Source: UQRS01 sp050946935
GTDB lineage: Bacteria; Bacillota; Clostridia; Oscillospirales; Acutalibacteraceae
Assembly: GCA_050946935.1 (NCBI GenBank)
Contig: JBMNVR010000009.1
Location: 1 to 64,000 of the forward strand
Reading direction: 5' to 3'
Length of the DNA: 64,000 nt
Of the stretch, positions 44,217 through 52,852 are shown piece after piece. A program made the position numbers and the translations under genes. Under the pieces are notes generated by a model. That model did no database searches and was not told the DNA's origin. It worked only from the letters and a program-made list of their open reading frames with translations. How positions within the stretch are numbered: the first letter of the stretch is position 1; each line of letters begins with the position of its first letter.

Positions 44217-45068
44217 TCACCCTTTCTTTGCAGAAATCCGGTCAAGCCGGCCGATCACGTCCGCCCTGAACCGGTCGATGTGCCGGCCGATCATCTCCTG
44301 TACAGAAAGGCCGGCGAATATCTCCCCGGTCATGTCCATCCCGTAGCAGGCGCCGGCGGCCCGATCCTTCTCATACCCCGAGAGGAATACTGCGTTGGCC
44401 GTCCGCCGCCCCAGCACCCCGTCGTCATAGTGCTTGTGCCCGGCGATCTGCGAAGGGAAGGCGGTAATCAGCGCCCGCTCCAGCTCGGGATCTCCGTATC
44501 GGTCAAAGACCGTTTTATCCCCGTCGCAGAGCCAGTCGAGCGACCGCCAGACCTCCATCCCGTACACCCTGCCCGGCCGCAGAGCCTCAGGCAGCGCCTG
44601 CAGCGCCGCAATCGCCGCGACGGCCGCCGCCACATGGGTGTCGTGCTTATCTGCCAGGTTGTGGATATAGACCCGCTCAGGCCGACAAAGGCGCAGCACC
44701 TCCCCGATTTGGGAGAGGATTTCTTCCCGCTGATTCTTCACCTCGTCGCTCGAATGGCCGAGCAGCGCGACGGCCAGATACCCGCCAATCTCGGCTGCGC
44801 GACGCTGCTCCCCGGCGCGGACGGCAGCCTTGTCCGCACGCGAAAAGGAACGGAGACTCTCCCCCGCCGCCTCTCCGGCGCCGTCGGTCAGTACCAACCC
44901 GACGAACCCCCGGCCCGGGCGCCCTTTGCAGGCATAGATGGCGGGATAAGCCATCAGCTCAATGTCGTCCGGGTGAGCCGCGATGCACAAGTCGGTCGTT
45001 TCGGCAAGCGCCCGCCGCCCGTGATCCGGAAAATAAAATCCCATCTGCTTTGTTCGGTCATCCGGCAT
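44217..45068 (-). CDS. PIG-L/LmbE-family deacetylase
   Basis: 283 residues. Zinc-dependent de-N-acetylase fold with CIAAHPDDIELMAYP near the N-terminus (His-x-x-Asp-Asp ligands and base), and YIHNLADKHDTHVAAA carrying the third ligand. The family removes acetyl from N-acetylglucosamine conjugates such as GlcNAc-PI, mycothiol or bacillithiol precursors, or chito-oligosaccharides. No signal peptide, so cytoplasmic. AAAGAGG precedes ATG 45068. Neighbours are a secreted glycosidase and a divergent AraC regulator, pointing to use of an N-acetylated glycan (inference) rather than thiol synthesis. Confidence 0.88.
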   Translation of the reverse strand: MPDDRTKQMGFYFPDHGRRALAETTDLCIAAHPDDIELMAYPAIYACKGRPGRGFVGLVLTDGAGEAAGESLRSFSRADKAAVRAGEQRRAAEIGGYLAVALLGHSSDEVKNQREEILSQIGEVLRLCRPERVYIHNLADKHDTHVAAAVAAIAALQALPEALRPGRVYGMEVWRSLDWLCDGDKTVFDRYGDPELERALITAFPSQIAGHKHYDDGVLGRRTANAVFLSGYEKDRAAGACYGMDMTGEIFAGLSVQEMIGRHIDRFRADVIGRLDRISAKKG

Positions 45069-45126
45069 GGAAAAACCTCTTTTCTGTCATCTTTTTTCAT
45101 ACACCTCTTGTTTTTTATCCACTTGT

Positions 45127-45154
45127 ATTATAAGATAACTTATAAAGAGAGCAA
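45127..45154 (-). promoter_or_regulatory. SigA promoter of the PIG-L gene
   Basis: Minus strand TTGCTC (45154-45149), 16-base spacer, TATAAT (45132-45127), about 60 bases before the start and in the divergent region shared with the AraC gene. Confidence 0.55.
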
Positions 45155-45239
45155 AGAATATATATTGCTTCAGATTAACACAATCTTGCCATCCGACGGA
45201 TTGGTTGTGATCCTTCGCGCAGGGAAAGGAGCATTTTTT

Positions 45240-46127
45240 GTGACACGCGGTGAAAATTATGAATCCCACGCCGGAATTGAGGCCGATTTTCCCTTTATTT
45301 TCCACCCCGATTATCTGAGCCGGCAAGACAAATTCCTGATGCACTGGCACGAAAACATCGAGCTTCTGTATTTCACCGACGGCAGGGCGGACGTCCTCTG
45401 TGACAGTGTGCGTCTGCGGGCGGAAGCCGGCAGCCTCGTCGTCATCAATCCCTATACGCTGCACAGTGTCGAAGCTGTCAGCGACCGGTGCGAGTATCAC
45501 ACCCTGATTGTCGATCTGGGATTTTGCGGCCGGATCGGGCTGCCGGTTGGCGTCCTGCCAATTCAAAATCTGGTGCACGACGGCGCGGCCAGCCAAATCT
45601 TTGAACGGCTCATCACCGAGGAAGCGACCCGCCCCTCTTATTATAAAGCCGCGTTTCAGGCCGGTGTGATCGAACTGCTGACGCGGCTGCTGCGTCTGAG
45701 CGAGCAGAGCGACCTACTGGAAAGCAGGTACAGCACCCACCAGCTTGAGATGGTGCGCGGCGCCATGTCCTATATCGCGCGGCGTTATGCCCAGCCTATC
45801 CAGGTGGAAGAAGTCGCCCGGTCGGTTGGTTACAGCAAATACTATTTTTGCAGAATTTTTAAAGAGATTACCGGGCGTACAGTGGTGGTTTATATCAATG
45901 AGCTGCGCTGCGACCGGGCAAGGCAGCTGATCTGCTCGGGAGAGTGCAACATCAGCGAAAGCGCCGAGCGGTGCGGCTTTCACAACCTATCCTATTTCAC
46001 CCGGGCGTATAAGCAGTTTTTCGGCATCCTGCCGTCCGCCGCGCGGAAAGAGGCCGCCCGGCGGGCTGCGCACCGGCCGCAGTACGTCAACCCCTGCGTC
46101 GTTCGGGATGCATTCAACCGGGGATGA
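45240..46127 (+). CDS. AraC-family transcriptional regulator
   Basis: 295 residues from GTG 45240, which has AAAGGAG 8 bases upstream. The frame is open for another 1.1 kb upstream, but that stretch is antisense to the PIG-L gene and is not coding. N-terminal cupin domain (about 15-120: MHWHENIELLYFTDGRADV, VVINPYTLHSVE) and C-terminal double HTH (about 185-285: VEEVARSVGYSKYYFCRIFKE, ESAERCGFHNLSYFTRAYKQFFG). Divergent from the deacetylase-glycosidase pair, which it probably activates in response to a sugar. Confidence 0.9.
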   Translation: MTRGENYESHAGIEADFPFIFHPDYLSRQDKFLMHWHENIELLYFTDGRADVLCDSVRLRAEAGSLVVINPYTLHSVEAVSDRCEYHTLIVDLGFCGRIGLPVGVLPIQNLVHDGAASQIFERLITEEATRPSYYKAAFQAGVIELLTRLLRLSEQSDLLESRYSTHQLEMVRGAMSYIARRYAQPIQVEEVARSVGYSKYYFCRIFKEITGRTVVVYINELRCDRARQLICSGECNISESAERCGFHNLSYFTRAYKQFFGILPSAARKEAARRAAHRPQYVNPCVVRDAFNRG

Positions 46128-46189
46128 TTTATCCGTGCGGCAGGAAGCGCGCTCCATCTTGCGATCATATAAAAAAGATGGTACTATAA

Positions 46190-46252
46190 TAAAAAAGCCG
46201 CCAAATCAAATTTGAATAAAAGGACACCCCGGCGGCGGCCTTTTGAAAGACA
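46190..46252 (+). repeat. Half copy of the palindromic intergenic repeat
   Basis: AAAAAAGCCGCC - AAATCAAATTTGAATAAAAGG - ACACCCC - GGCGGCGGCCTTTT: same stem arms and loop layout as inverted repeat (b) of the tandem array at 17.1 kb. It lies in the leader of the pentapeptide gene, ending 14 bases before its start codon. Confidence 0.6.
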
Positions 46253-46265
46253 GGAGGTGTTTTGC

Positions 46266-46922
46266 ATGGATCTGAAACCTCTTTCCCCGAAAACCGAAGC
46301 CGCCGTGCCGGCCGACCTGCCGCTGGAGCAGGCGGTCGACCGTGCGAAAGCAGAGGGGCTGCCGATCAGCGAACTTTGCTTTTCTGATCTGGACTGCAAC
46401 GGCCTCGACCTGTCGGGGGTGAACTTCAACTGCGTCATATTTGAAAACTGCCGACTGACGAGCTGCGTATTGCGGAAATGTGGCTTTACTGACGTACGGT
46501 TTTCCGGCTGCGACCTGTCCAACTGCGTTTTCTCCGGCAGCCTCTTCCGCCGCACCGCGTTTGAGGATACAAAGGGACTCGGCGCCGATTTTTCAGAGTG
46601 CAGGTTTTATTCCCTCCGCCTGCTGAGCGGCTCGTTTCGCCTGGCCGATTTTTCCTACAGCGCCTTCGACCGCGCCGAGTTGGAGGGTACCGGATTTTCA
46701 GAAGGCTTTTTCTCCTCCGTCTCGTTCAAACGGACCGCGCTGCAAAACTGTGATTTTACCCGCGTCTCCTTTTTCAAAACGCCGCTTGCGGGACTGGATC
46801 TCACCGCCTGCACGATTGAAGAGATCGCCCTGTCCGAGCACGGAACCGAGTTGCAAGGCGCCGTGGTCGATCTGTTTCAGGCGGCCGATCTCTCCCGACT
46901 GCTCGGTTTGAAAATCAAATAG
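46266..46922 (+). CDS. Pentapeptide-repeat protein
   Basis: 218 residues from ATG 46266, which has AGGAGGTG upstream. Residues about 40-195 form pentapeptide repeats in a right-handed quadrilateral beta-helix (NGLDLSGVNFNCVIFENCRL, CGFTDVRFSGCDLSNCVFSG, ADFSECRF, ADFSYSAFDRAEL), with Phe or Leu in the central position of most repeats. Such proteins include DNA mimics that protect gyrase (Qnr, MfpA), but many have no known role, and no gyrase-specific loops can be named here. It precedes a two-component system on the same strand. A copy of the intergenic repeat sits in its leader and could affect expression. Confidence 0.85.
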   Translation: MDLKPLSPKTEAAVPADLPLEQAVDRAKAEGLPISELCFSDLDCNGLDLSGVNFNCVIFENCRLTSCVLRKCGFTDVRFSGCDLSNCVFSGSLFRRTAFEDTKGLGADFSECRFYSLRLLSGSFRLADFSYSAFDRAELEGTGFSEGFFSSVSFKRTALQNCDFTRVSFFKTPLAGLDLTACTIEEIALSEHGTELQGAVVDLFQAADLSRLLGLKIK

Positions 46923-47113
46923 GCTCAGGTAAATTCCGGCTTTCCGGCAAAAGCGTGACACACCGCACGGCCGAAGGACAGAAAAGGCCGTCCCCCAACC
47001 GGATCGGAGCATTTTTCTTGCTCCTCCCGAAAAAAGCCGGGCGCTTTTTCGCCTTTGGCTTGCGGTTTGCGGCCGCAACATATATAATGACAGAAAAAAA
47101 GGAGGGGCGGATC

Positions 47114-47785
47114 ATGTATCGCATTTTTCTGGTTGAGGACGACGACAGCATCGCGGGCAGCATCACCCGGCATATCGAAAGCTGGGGCTTTATGGTCGTC
47201 CGCGCGGACGATTACCGCAATATTCTGGCCGAGTTCGCCGCCGTCGACCCGCAGCTTGTCCTGCTTGATATCTCCCTGCCGTTTGCCGACGGCTACCATT
47301 GGTGCGAGAAAATCCGCCGCGTTTCCAAGGTACCGATTATCTTCATCTCCTCCGCGGCTGACAATATGAACATCGTCATGGCCGTGTCGGCCGGGGCGGA
47401 TGATTTCGTCGCCAAGCCCTTCGACCTCTCTGTCCTGACGGCCAAGATTCAGGCCGTATTGCGCCGGACCTACGCCTTTGCCGGACAAAGCCCAATTACC
47501 GAGATAAACGGCCTTTTGTTCAACCGAGAGGAAGGCGCCCTGACCGGAGACGACAAAAAGATTCCCCTGACCAAAAATGAGTGCCGCATCCTCGCACTTC
47601 TTCTGGACAACAAGGGCAGGGTGGTCAGCAGAGAGCTAATGATGACCCGCTTATGGGAAACCGACAGCTTTGTGGATGAAAATACCCTCTCGGTCAATGT
47701 GGCGCGGTTGCGGAAAAAGCTGGACGAGGCCGGGGCGACCGGCACCATCCAGACCAAAAAAGGGATGGGGTATATAATCGAATGA
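47114..47785 (+). CDS. OmpR-family response regulator (BceR/GraR-like)
   Basis: 223 residues from ATG 47114 (GGAGGGGCGG upstream; a longer frame to 46955 is not coding). Receiver 1-120 with VEDDDS, phosphoacceptor D52 (LVLLDISLP) and KPFD, then an OmpR winged helix (about 130-223: LTKNECRILALLLDNKGRVVSRE, FVDENTLSVNVARLRKKL, GMGYIIE). Similar to regulators of cell-envelope stress and peptide-antibiotic defence. Stop overlaps the kinase start (ATGA), so the pair is translationally coupled. Confidence 0.93.
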   Translation: MYRIFLVEDDDSIAGSITRHIESWGFMVVRADDYRNILAEFAAVDPQLVLLDISLPFADGYHWCEKIRRVSKVPIIFISSAADNMNIVMAVSAGADDFVAKPFDLSVLTAKIQAVLRRTYAFAGQSPITEINGLLFNREEGALTGDDKKIPLTKNECRILALLLDNKGRVVSRELMMTRLWETDSFVDENTLSVNVARLRKKLDEAGATGTIQTKKGMGYIIE

Positions 47786-48789
47786 ACCGACCGGATTTCT
47801 TTAAAACGCTGGCCGCCTATCTACGTGAGCGAACCGGCGGGGTTATTGTATACATCGTCTTTCTCGGCATATTTTTGCTGATCTTTTCCCTGTATTCGAT
47901 CGAGGCGGAGGCGATTCTCTACGCTGCGGGACTTTGCGCCTTTACGGCGCTGTTTTACGCAGCCTTTGATTTTTGGAAATTCTACCGCCGCCACCGGGCG
48001 CTTACGGATATCGCCCGGCAGATTTGTTATGAAATGGAAAATCTCCCGGAGCCGGACGGCCTTTTACAAAGCGATTACGACCGTCTGGTTCGGAAGCTGT
48101 TCGACGAAACACAGCGTTTGAACACGGACGCTGCGCGGCAAACCAGAGAGCGAAACGATTACTACACCATGTGGGTACATCAGATCAAAACACCGATCGC
48201 CGCCATGCGGCTGCTTTTGCAGGAAAAGGAAAACGCTGCGGGTTCGGCCGCTCTTTCAGCCGAGCTGCTGCGGATCGAGCAGTACGCCGGGATGGCGCTT
48301 TCCTACCTGCGACTGGAGAGCGACACAACCGACTATGTGATCCGGCAGTACCCGCTCGACAGCATCGTACGGCAGGCCGTGCGCAAATACGCACCCCTGT
48401 TCATCTGCAAAAAGCTCTCCCTTGAATTGGAGGTAGCGGACATTCTGGTTCTGACCGATGAAAAATGGCTGCTCTTCGTAATCGAACAAATTCTTTCCAA
48501 CGCCTTGAAATACACAGCCAAAGGCCAAATCCGCATTTACAGCAAAGGCAGCGACCTTGTGATTGAGGACACCGGAATCGGCATCGCGGCCGAGGATCTT
48601 CCCAGAATCGGGCAAAAGGGGTTCACAGGCGGCAACGGCCGGATGGAAAACCGCTCGACCGGGTTGGGGCTGTATCTCTGCCGACGGACGCTGACAAAGC
48701 TTTCGCATACCATGACGGTCGAGTCGGAGTCAGGCCGCGGCACCCGGGTAACTCTGGGGCTGGGAACCGACGCGCTGGTTTTGGAATAA
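47782..48789 (+). CDS. Intramembrane-sensing histidine kinase (BceS/GraS-like)
   Basis: 335 residues. Two closely spaced N-terminal helices (about 20-60) with almost no outside loop, as in BceS-type kinases that sense through a partner ABC transporter. The H-box is WVHQIKTPIAAMRLLLQ; the ATP-binding domain shows N-box EQILSNALKYT, G1 IEDTGIGI, and G2 STGLGLYLCRR. BceAB-type transporter genes normally stand next to such pairs; none is here, so the sensor partner must be elsewhere or replaced. A terminator follows. Confidence 0.92.
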   Translation: MNRPDFFKTLAAYLRERTGGVIVYIVFLGIFLLIFSLYSIEAEAILYAAGLCAFTALFYAAFDFWKFYRRHRALTDIARQICYEMENLPEPDGLLQSDYDRLVRKLFDETQRLNTDAARQTRERNDYYTMWVHQIKTPIAAMRLLLQEKENAAGSAALSAELLRIEQYAGMALSYLRLESDTTDYVIRQYPLDSIVRQAVRKYAPLFICKKLSLELEVADILVLTDEKWLLFVIEQILSNALKYTAKGQIRIYSKGSDLVIEDTGIGIAAEDLPRIGQKGFTGGNGRMENRSTGLGLYLCRRTLTKLSHTMTVESESGRGTRVTLGLGTDALVLE

Positions 48790-48862
48790 CGGCAAAATCC
48801 GGCCGCTGTTTGGAACCCGGGGTTCGCGGCCGGCTTCGGATACGAACAAAACACTGCCAAAA

Positions 48863-48907
48863 ACTCTCGGCCCTGCGGATTTTTCCACAGGGCCGAGAGT
48901 TTTTGTT
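48863..48907 (+). terminator. Terminator of the two-component operon
   Basis: Perfect 13-bp stem ACTCTCGGCCCTG / CAGGGCCGAGAGT, then TTTTGTT. Confidence 0.9.
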
Positions 48908-49046
48908 GCTCCGTAATAAAAAACAGGATTTAAATGCCGTCCCGGCTGTCATGCTTTCACATGGCAACCGGAAGACACGACGGTAAAAAGCACCCGCCGC
49001 CAGGGTGTTGTTTTATCCAAATTTGATTTGGCGGCTATTTTTTATG
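48901..49046 (-). repeat. Degenerate copy of the palindromic intergenic repeat
   Basis: On the minus strand AAAAAATAGCCGCCAAATC ... CCTGGCGGCGGGTG, then CCGGTTGCC and TTTTTTATTACGGAGCAA, which is the array unit with substitutions. It fills the gap between two convergent genes. Confidence 0.65.
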
Positions 49047-49075
49047 AAACGAACTTGTGCTATAAAGGAATCCGG

Positions 49076-52000
49076 TCAGTTTCCGGCGACAATCCGCGCG
49101 CGCAGTGCAACCACGTCGCTGACGCTCAACGTTTCGTCCCCGTCAAGGTTGCCGGCCGTAAATTCCCGGTTACTCCAGCTTCCCGCCACGATCAGCCCAC
49201 GCAGGGAAACCACGTCCGAGACGGTCACGCTGCCGTCCCCGTCCACATCCCCGAGAAGGACATCCGTAAAGGCAAAGGTATACACGTATGCGCCCGTGTC
49301 GGTCGCAAAGGCGAGGGTGTACGTCCCCTCCTCCACCGCATCCAGCGGCAGAGTGAAGGACAGACGGCCGTCGGAATCCGCTTCAAGCTGCTCGATCCAG
49401 CAGACATTCTCAGCGAAGGAGAGATAGTCACTTCCATCCTGCCGGCTGCTTGCCGCGGCATACCCGGGGTCCAGGCAGAGGATGGATACAGCCTTTCCGG
49501 CGACCGACGGCAGAGAGAGAACCGCCTCCGCCGTTTTGGCATCCGGATCGGTAACCACACGAATTTCCTTTTTTTCAAGAGGCGCGGCCGCCGTCTTCAA
49601 CGCGCCGGCGTCGTTGACCATGCCACTGTTGTAGACGCCAAGCTCCCAAACCGAATTGCCCCATTTGGTCGCCCTCGTCTCACAATACAGGCGGACATAG
49701 CGCGCGGGCACCGTATCAAAATCGAGGGTGACCGAGCCGCCCTTGCCGTCGGTCACTGAAGCCACCGTGGTAAAATCGGCGTCGTTCGTGCCCACGGCCG
49801 ATACCTCGACCCGGTAGCGGGAGGCGTAGGCCGCCTCCCAGTCGATCGAGACCTGGTTGATCTCCGTAAGTTCTCCAAGATCGACCAGAAGCCATTGGTT
49901 ATCTTCTTCTTTGGACGCCCAACGGGTAGAGAGGCTGCCGTCGACCGCCTTGTCGGGAGCGACCTCCTCCTTCTCATACGAGCTGGCGGTTGTCGTCCCG
50001 CCCAGCGCCAGATTGGGGGGCGACCACGGATCCAGTGCGGTCGCGCCGGTTACCGGCGCGCGCTCGCCATCCCACAGGAAGGCTTTCACACTATAGCGGG
50101 TCATATCCGCACCCTCCGGTACCGTCAGGGAGGGGGTTTGCAGCGTAACGGCTTCCCCGGCGCGCAGCGCGGCCGTTTCGGTCTCCACCGTCCAGTCGGT
50201 CAGCACCCCGTCGGTATAGAGGGCAAGGAGCAGACTGAGCTCGGCCGTGGTGTCATAATAGCCGGTAACGTCGATTTCAGCCGACAGCGTCCCGGCGGCG
50301 ACAGAGGTGGCCTCCTCCCCGTTCAGGAGGAAGCGCGGCTGCCCGGCGTCGTAGGGGGCGGTCGCGGTCACCTCGCAGACGGCGGTGGCGAAGGTATCGG
50401 GATGGATAGCGAGGATAAAACCGCTCCCCGCGCCGTCCGCCTCAACCTTCGCAGTCGTTTTGTCCGATGCGGCGTCGTAAGAGACATCGGCAATCCGGAT
50501 CTCCGGATTGGTCGAGACAAATTGCAGCGCCGACCCGGAGGACGCGCCCGCTCCCGAAGCGGCCGAAAGCACAGCCTCCTGCCCCGCGTGGACGGTCAGA
50601 CTGTCGGTCGAGAGGGTCACCTCCTTTTCCGTCGGCAGATCGGCGGACGGATCCCAGGTGGCGACGGCCAACCGCGAATCGGCCGTACCGTAATAGATAT
50701 ACCAGATGTCGTTGTAATAAATCAGTCCCTCAACAAAGCAGACGTTGTTGACCAGGCCCTCTAACTCGTAATCCTCCTCCGGATACATGAAATAGGACTG
50801 GGAGCGGTGGATCAGCTTGGTCGGATCATCCTTGTCGAACATTACCTGTCCGGGGCAGTAGGCCCGGTTGGCCAGCATCGGATCGCCGTTTCCGTCCGGG
50901 CTGTCGTTGGCGCAGTTGTACAACATGAAGATGCCGTCCTCGGTATAAATGGCAGCAGGACCGGGCTCGACAAGATAGCTGTCATACATGCCCTTGCGCG
51001 GCTGCATAACCGAAACGAGCTCGCCGTTTTCATCCTCGAGCGGCGTCCAGTGGATCAGATCGTCGGAGGAGGCCATAAAGAAATCCGACTCGCCCCAGTA
51101 CATCCAGAATTTGCCGTCATCCATCCGTTTGGCGATCTGCTTTCCATCGACAATCTCGGTGATGACCGATCCGGATTTGGACCAGGTGTCCTGATACTTG
51201 CCGTCATAGGCGTCGGCAAAGACCAAGCCGTGCTTCTCCCAGGTGATCAGGTCGTCGGAGGAAGCGACCATCAGCCGGGCAATGGAGCCGTTATATCCGG
51301 TGTAGTAGATATAATATTTTCCGTCCGGCCCCTCGACCACGCGGGGATCCTCGCAGCCGCCGCCCCACTCGTATGCATTATAGGTGTTGTCGGGATAGAG
51401 AACCGGCGTGTCCCGCCGGGTGAAGGCGAGCCCGTCCTCGCTGGTGGCCAACCCGACGCGGGAGGTTTTTTTATCCGTGTTGTCCTGCGCCCGGTAGAGC
51501 AGGTTGATAACCCCGTCCTTTACAATCGCGGTCGGGTTATAAAGAGAGAGATCGGTCCACAGAATCTCCTCTCCCCGGACGGGACAGATGAATTTGTCGG
51601 TGGTGTTCGGCTCAAGAATGGGATTGTGCGCATCCTCCTTCACGAACGGCCCCATCCCCCAGGAGGGATAATCCCCGCACTCAAACAACTGGATTTCACC
51701 AAGCTGGGTGTGGGCGTTGCCGCCGTTTTCAGTGATCTCCAGTTTATAGCTGCTGTAAGCCGCTTCGGGAGAAAACGCAAAAATCCGTTTCAGCTTGCGG
51801 CCGTAAAACACCTCGTCCGATCGGGTGTCGAGAAGATCCCATGTCTCCCCGTCGTTGGAGCCGTACAGTTTCCAGCTTTTAGGATCGCGGTCGGGGTCGT
51901 CGTTGGCCGAAACCAACGCATATTTAGTAATATAATACCGCGCCCCGCCGGCAAAGGTATAGGTGGCCGAAACCGCCGACGTATTGCGTACCAGCCATTT

Positions 52001-52492
52001 GGTCGAGGCCGAATTGTCAAAAGCCTTGCTTATATCTTCCCCCTCCGGAGAGTCTGTCACGCCGGCCGTGGCCGTACCGTCGACCGCGCGGTTAACCATC
52101 TCGCTCTCCTCCAGTTGGACACCGACACTGACGGCACAGACGTCGGTAGCATAGCTGCTTTCGCTCACCGCGATGACGCTGCCGGTGACATTCTCCGCAG
52201 CAAAGACGGTGACAGTGGTTTTGCCGGTTTCGGCGTCAAACACAGGGGCAGAGAGCTGGATTGCGTCGTCGGTCGCGACAAAACGCACCGTTTTGTTCTG
52301 CACGCTGTCGGGAAGTACCTGCGCCGTCAAAACGACGCTGTCTCCGGCGGAAAAAGACAGGCTGTGTGTGTCCAGCCGGACGCTTTCCGCGCCCTGCTCC
52401 CCCTCGGCCGAGGCCGACATCCCCATTGGCTGTAAAACAAGGCATAGAGACAAAACCGCCCCGGCAATTTTTTGAATCATCTGGTTTTTCAT
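49076..52492 (-). CDS. Secreted GH130-like enzyme with CBM32 modules and dockerin
   Basis: 1,138 residues from ATG 52492 (GAGGAGTGAG upstream; a frame to 52600 is longer but lacks this context). Signal peptide 1-35, an Ig-like domain, a discoidin-like module (about 130-270), then a five-blade propeller of the GH130 type (about 270-617: FICPVRGEEI, LYNPTAIVKDGVINLLYRAQ, the hallmark GGGCEDPRVVEG near 380, YIYYTGYNG, FWMYWGESDF). Further beta domains, a discoidin/CBM32 module (about 826-960) and a two-repeat dockerin (1079-1138) follow. GH130 enzymes phosphorolyse or hydrolyse mannosides, and secreted ones are likely hydrolases; that fits the GH38-like gene elsewhere in the window. Expression probably depends on the operator at 52584-52616. 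Confidence 0.85.
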   Translation of the reverse strand: MKNQMIQKIAGAVLSLCLVLQPMGMSASAEGEQGAESVRLDTHSLSFSAGDSVVLTAQVLPDSVQNKTVRFVATDDAIQLSAPVFDAETGKTTVTVFAAENVTGSVIAVSESSYATDVCAVSVGVQLEESEMVNRAVDGTATAGVTDSPEGEDISKAFDNSASTKWLVRNTSAVSATYTFAGGARYYITKYALVSANDDPDRDPKSWKLYGSNDGETWDLLDTRSDEVFYGRKLKRIFAFSPEAAYSSYKLEITENGGNAHTQLGEIQLFECGDYPSWGMGPFVKEDAHNPILEPNTTDKFICPVRGEEILWTDLSLYNPTAIVKDGVINLLYRAQDNTDKKTSRVGLATSEDGLAFTRRDTPVLYPDNTYNAYEWGGGCEDPRVVEGPDGKYYIYYTGYNGSIARLMVASSDDLITWEKHGLVFADAYDGKYQDTWSKSGSVITEIVDGKQIAKRMDDGKFWMYWGESDFFMASSDDLIHWTPLEDENGELVSVMQPRKGMYDSYLVEPGPAAIYTEDGIFMLYNCANDSPDGNGDPMLANRAYCPGQVMFDKDDPTKLIHRSQSYFMYPEEDYELEGLVNNVCFVEGLIYYNDIWYIYYGTADSRLAVATWDPSADLPTEKEVTLSTDSLTVHAGQEAVLSAASGAGASSGSALQFVSTNPEIRIADVSYDAASDKTTAKVEADGAGSGFILAIHPDTFATAVCEVTATAPYDAGQPRFLLNGEEATSVAAGTLSAEIDVTGYYDTTAELSLLLALYTDGVLTDWTVETETAALRAGEAVTLQTPSLTVPEGADMTRYSVKAFLWDGERAPVTGATALDPWSPPNLALGGTTTASSYEKEEVAPDKAVDGSLSTRWASKEEDNQWLLVDLGELTEINQVSIDWEAAYASRYRVEVSAVGTNDADFTTVASVTDGKGGSVTLDFDTVPARYVRLYCETRATKWGNSVWELGVYNSGMVNDAGALKTAAAPLEKKEIRVVTDPDAKTAEAVLSLPSVAGKAVSILCLDPGYAAASSRQDGSDYLSFAENVCWIEQLEADSDGRLSFTLPLDAVEEGTYTLAFATDTGAYVYTFAFTDVLLGDVDGDGSVTVSDVVSLRGLIVAGSWSNREFTAGNLDGDETLSVSDVVALRARIVAGN

Positions 52493-52564
52493 ACGCTCAC
52501 TCCTCAAGAATCCATCAATCTGCAATAGACCTGTTGTGAAAGAACCGGTTAACCTTCTGTACTG

Positions 52565-52616
52565 ATTGTACAGACCCGACAGCTTGAAAATCAACAGCAA
52601 TTTACTTGATTTTCAA
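52565..52616 (-). promoter_or_regulatory. Promoter and operator of the GH130 gene
   Basis: Minus strand -35 TTGATT (52594-52589), 18-base spacer, -10 TACAAT (52570-52565). A perfect inverted repeat TTGAAAATCAA (52584-52594) / TTGATTTTCAA (52606-52616), with 11-base arms and 11-base spacing, covers the -35. No regulator gene is adjacent, so the binding protein is unknown. Confidence 0.6.
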
Positions 52617-52690
52617 TTTCTTTTGTGCAAAACGCCCTCGTGCATGAACGAATAATCCAAACGACCTCCGCAGCCCCGGCACAAAAAAGG

Positions 52691-52730
52691 CCGGGGGAAC
52701 GTACACAAAGCATGTACATTCCCCCGGTTG
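52691..52730 (-). terminator. Terminator of the NhaC-C39 pair
   Basis: CCGGGGGAA-C-GTACA / TGTAC-A-TTCCCCCGG, 7-base loop, with CCTTTTTTGT on the minus-strand exit side. The remainder of 52617-52852 is empty. Confidence 0.75.
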
Positions 52731-52852
52731 TTGAATTCAGAAAAGCCTATACACCCGAGCCGCCGGCCGGCACGGCCATAAGACCGGTTACAAGCTCAGT
52801 GCAATCGGTGGCCGGCCGCAGAAAAAAGCACGCGATTTCCCCCGGCAGCGCG

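Noticed and set aside
44130..45239. N-terminal extension of the AraC gene
   Set aside because: The frame is open, but it is antisense to the PIG-L deacetylase and the GTG at 45240 has a proper ribosome site and starts the cupin domain.
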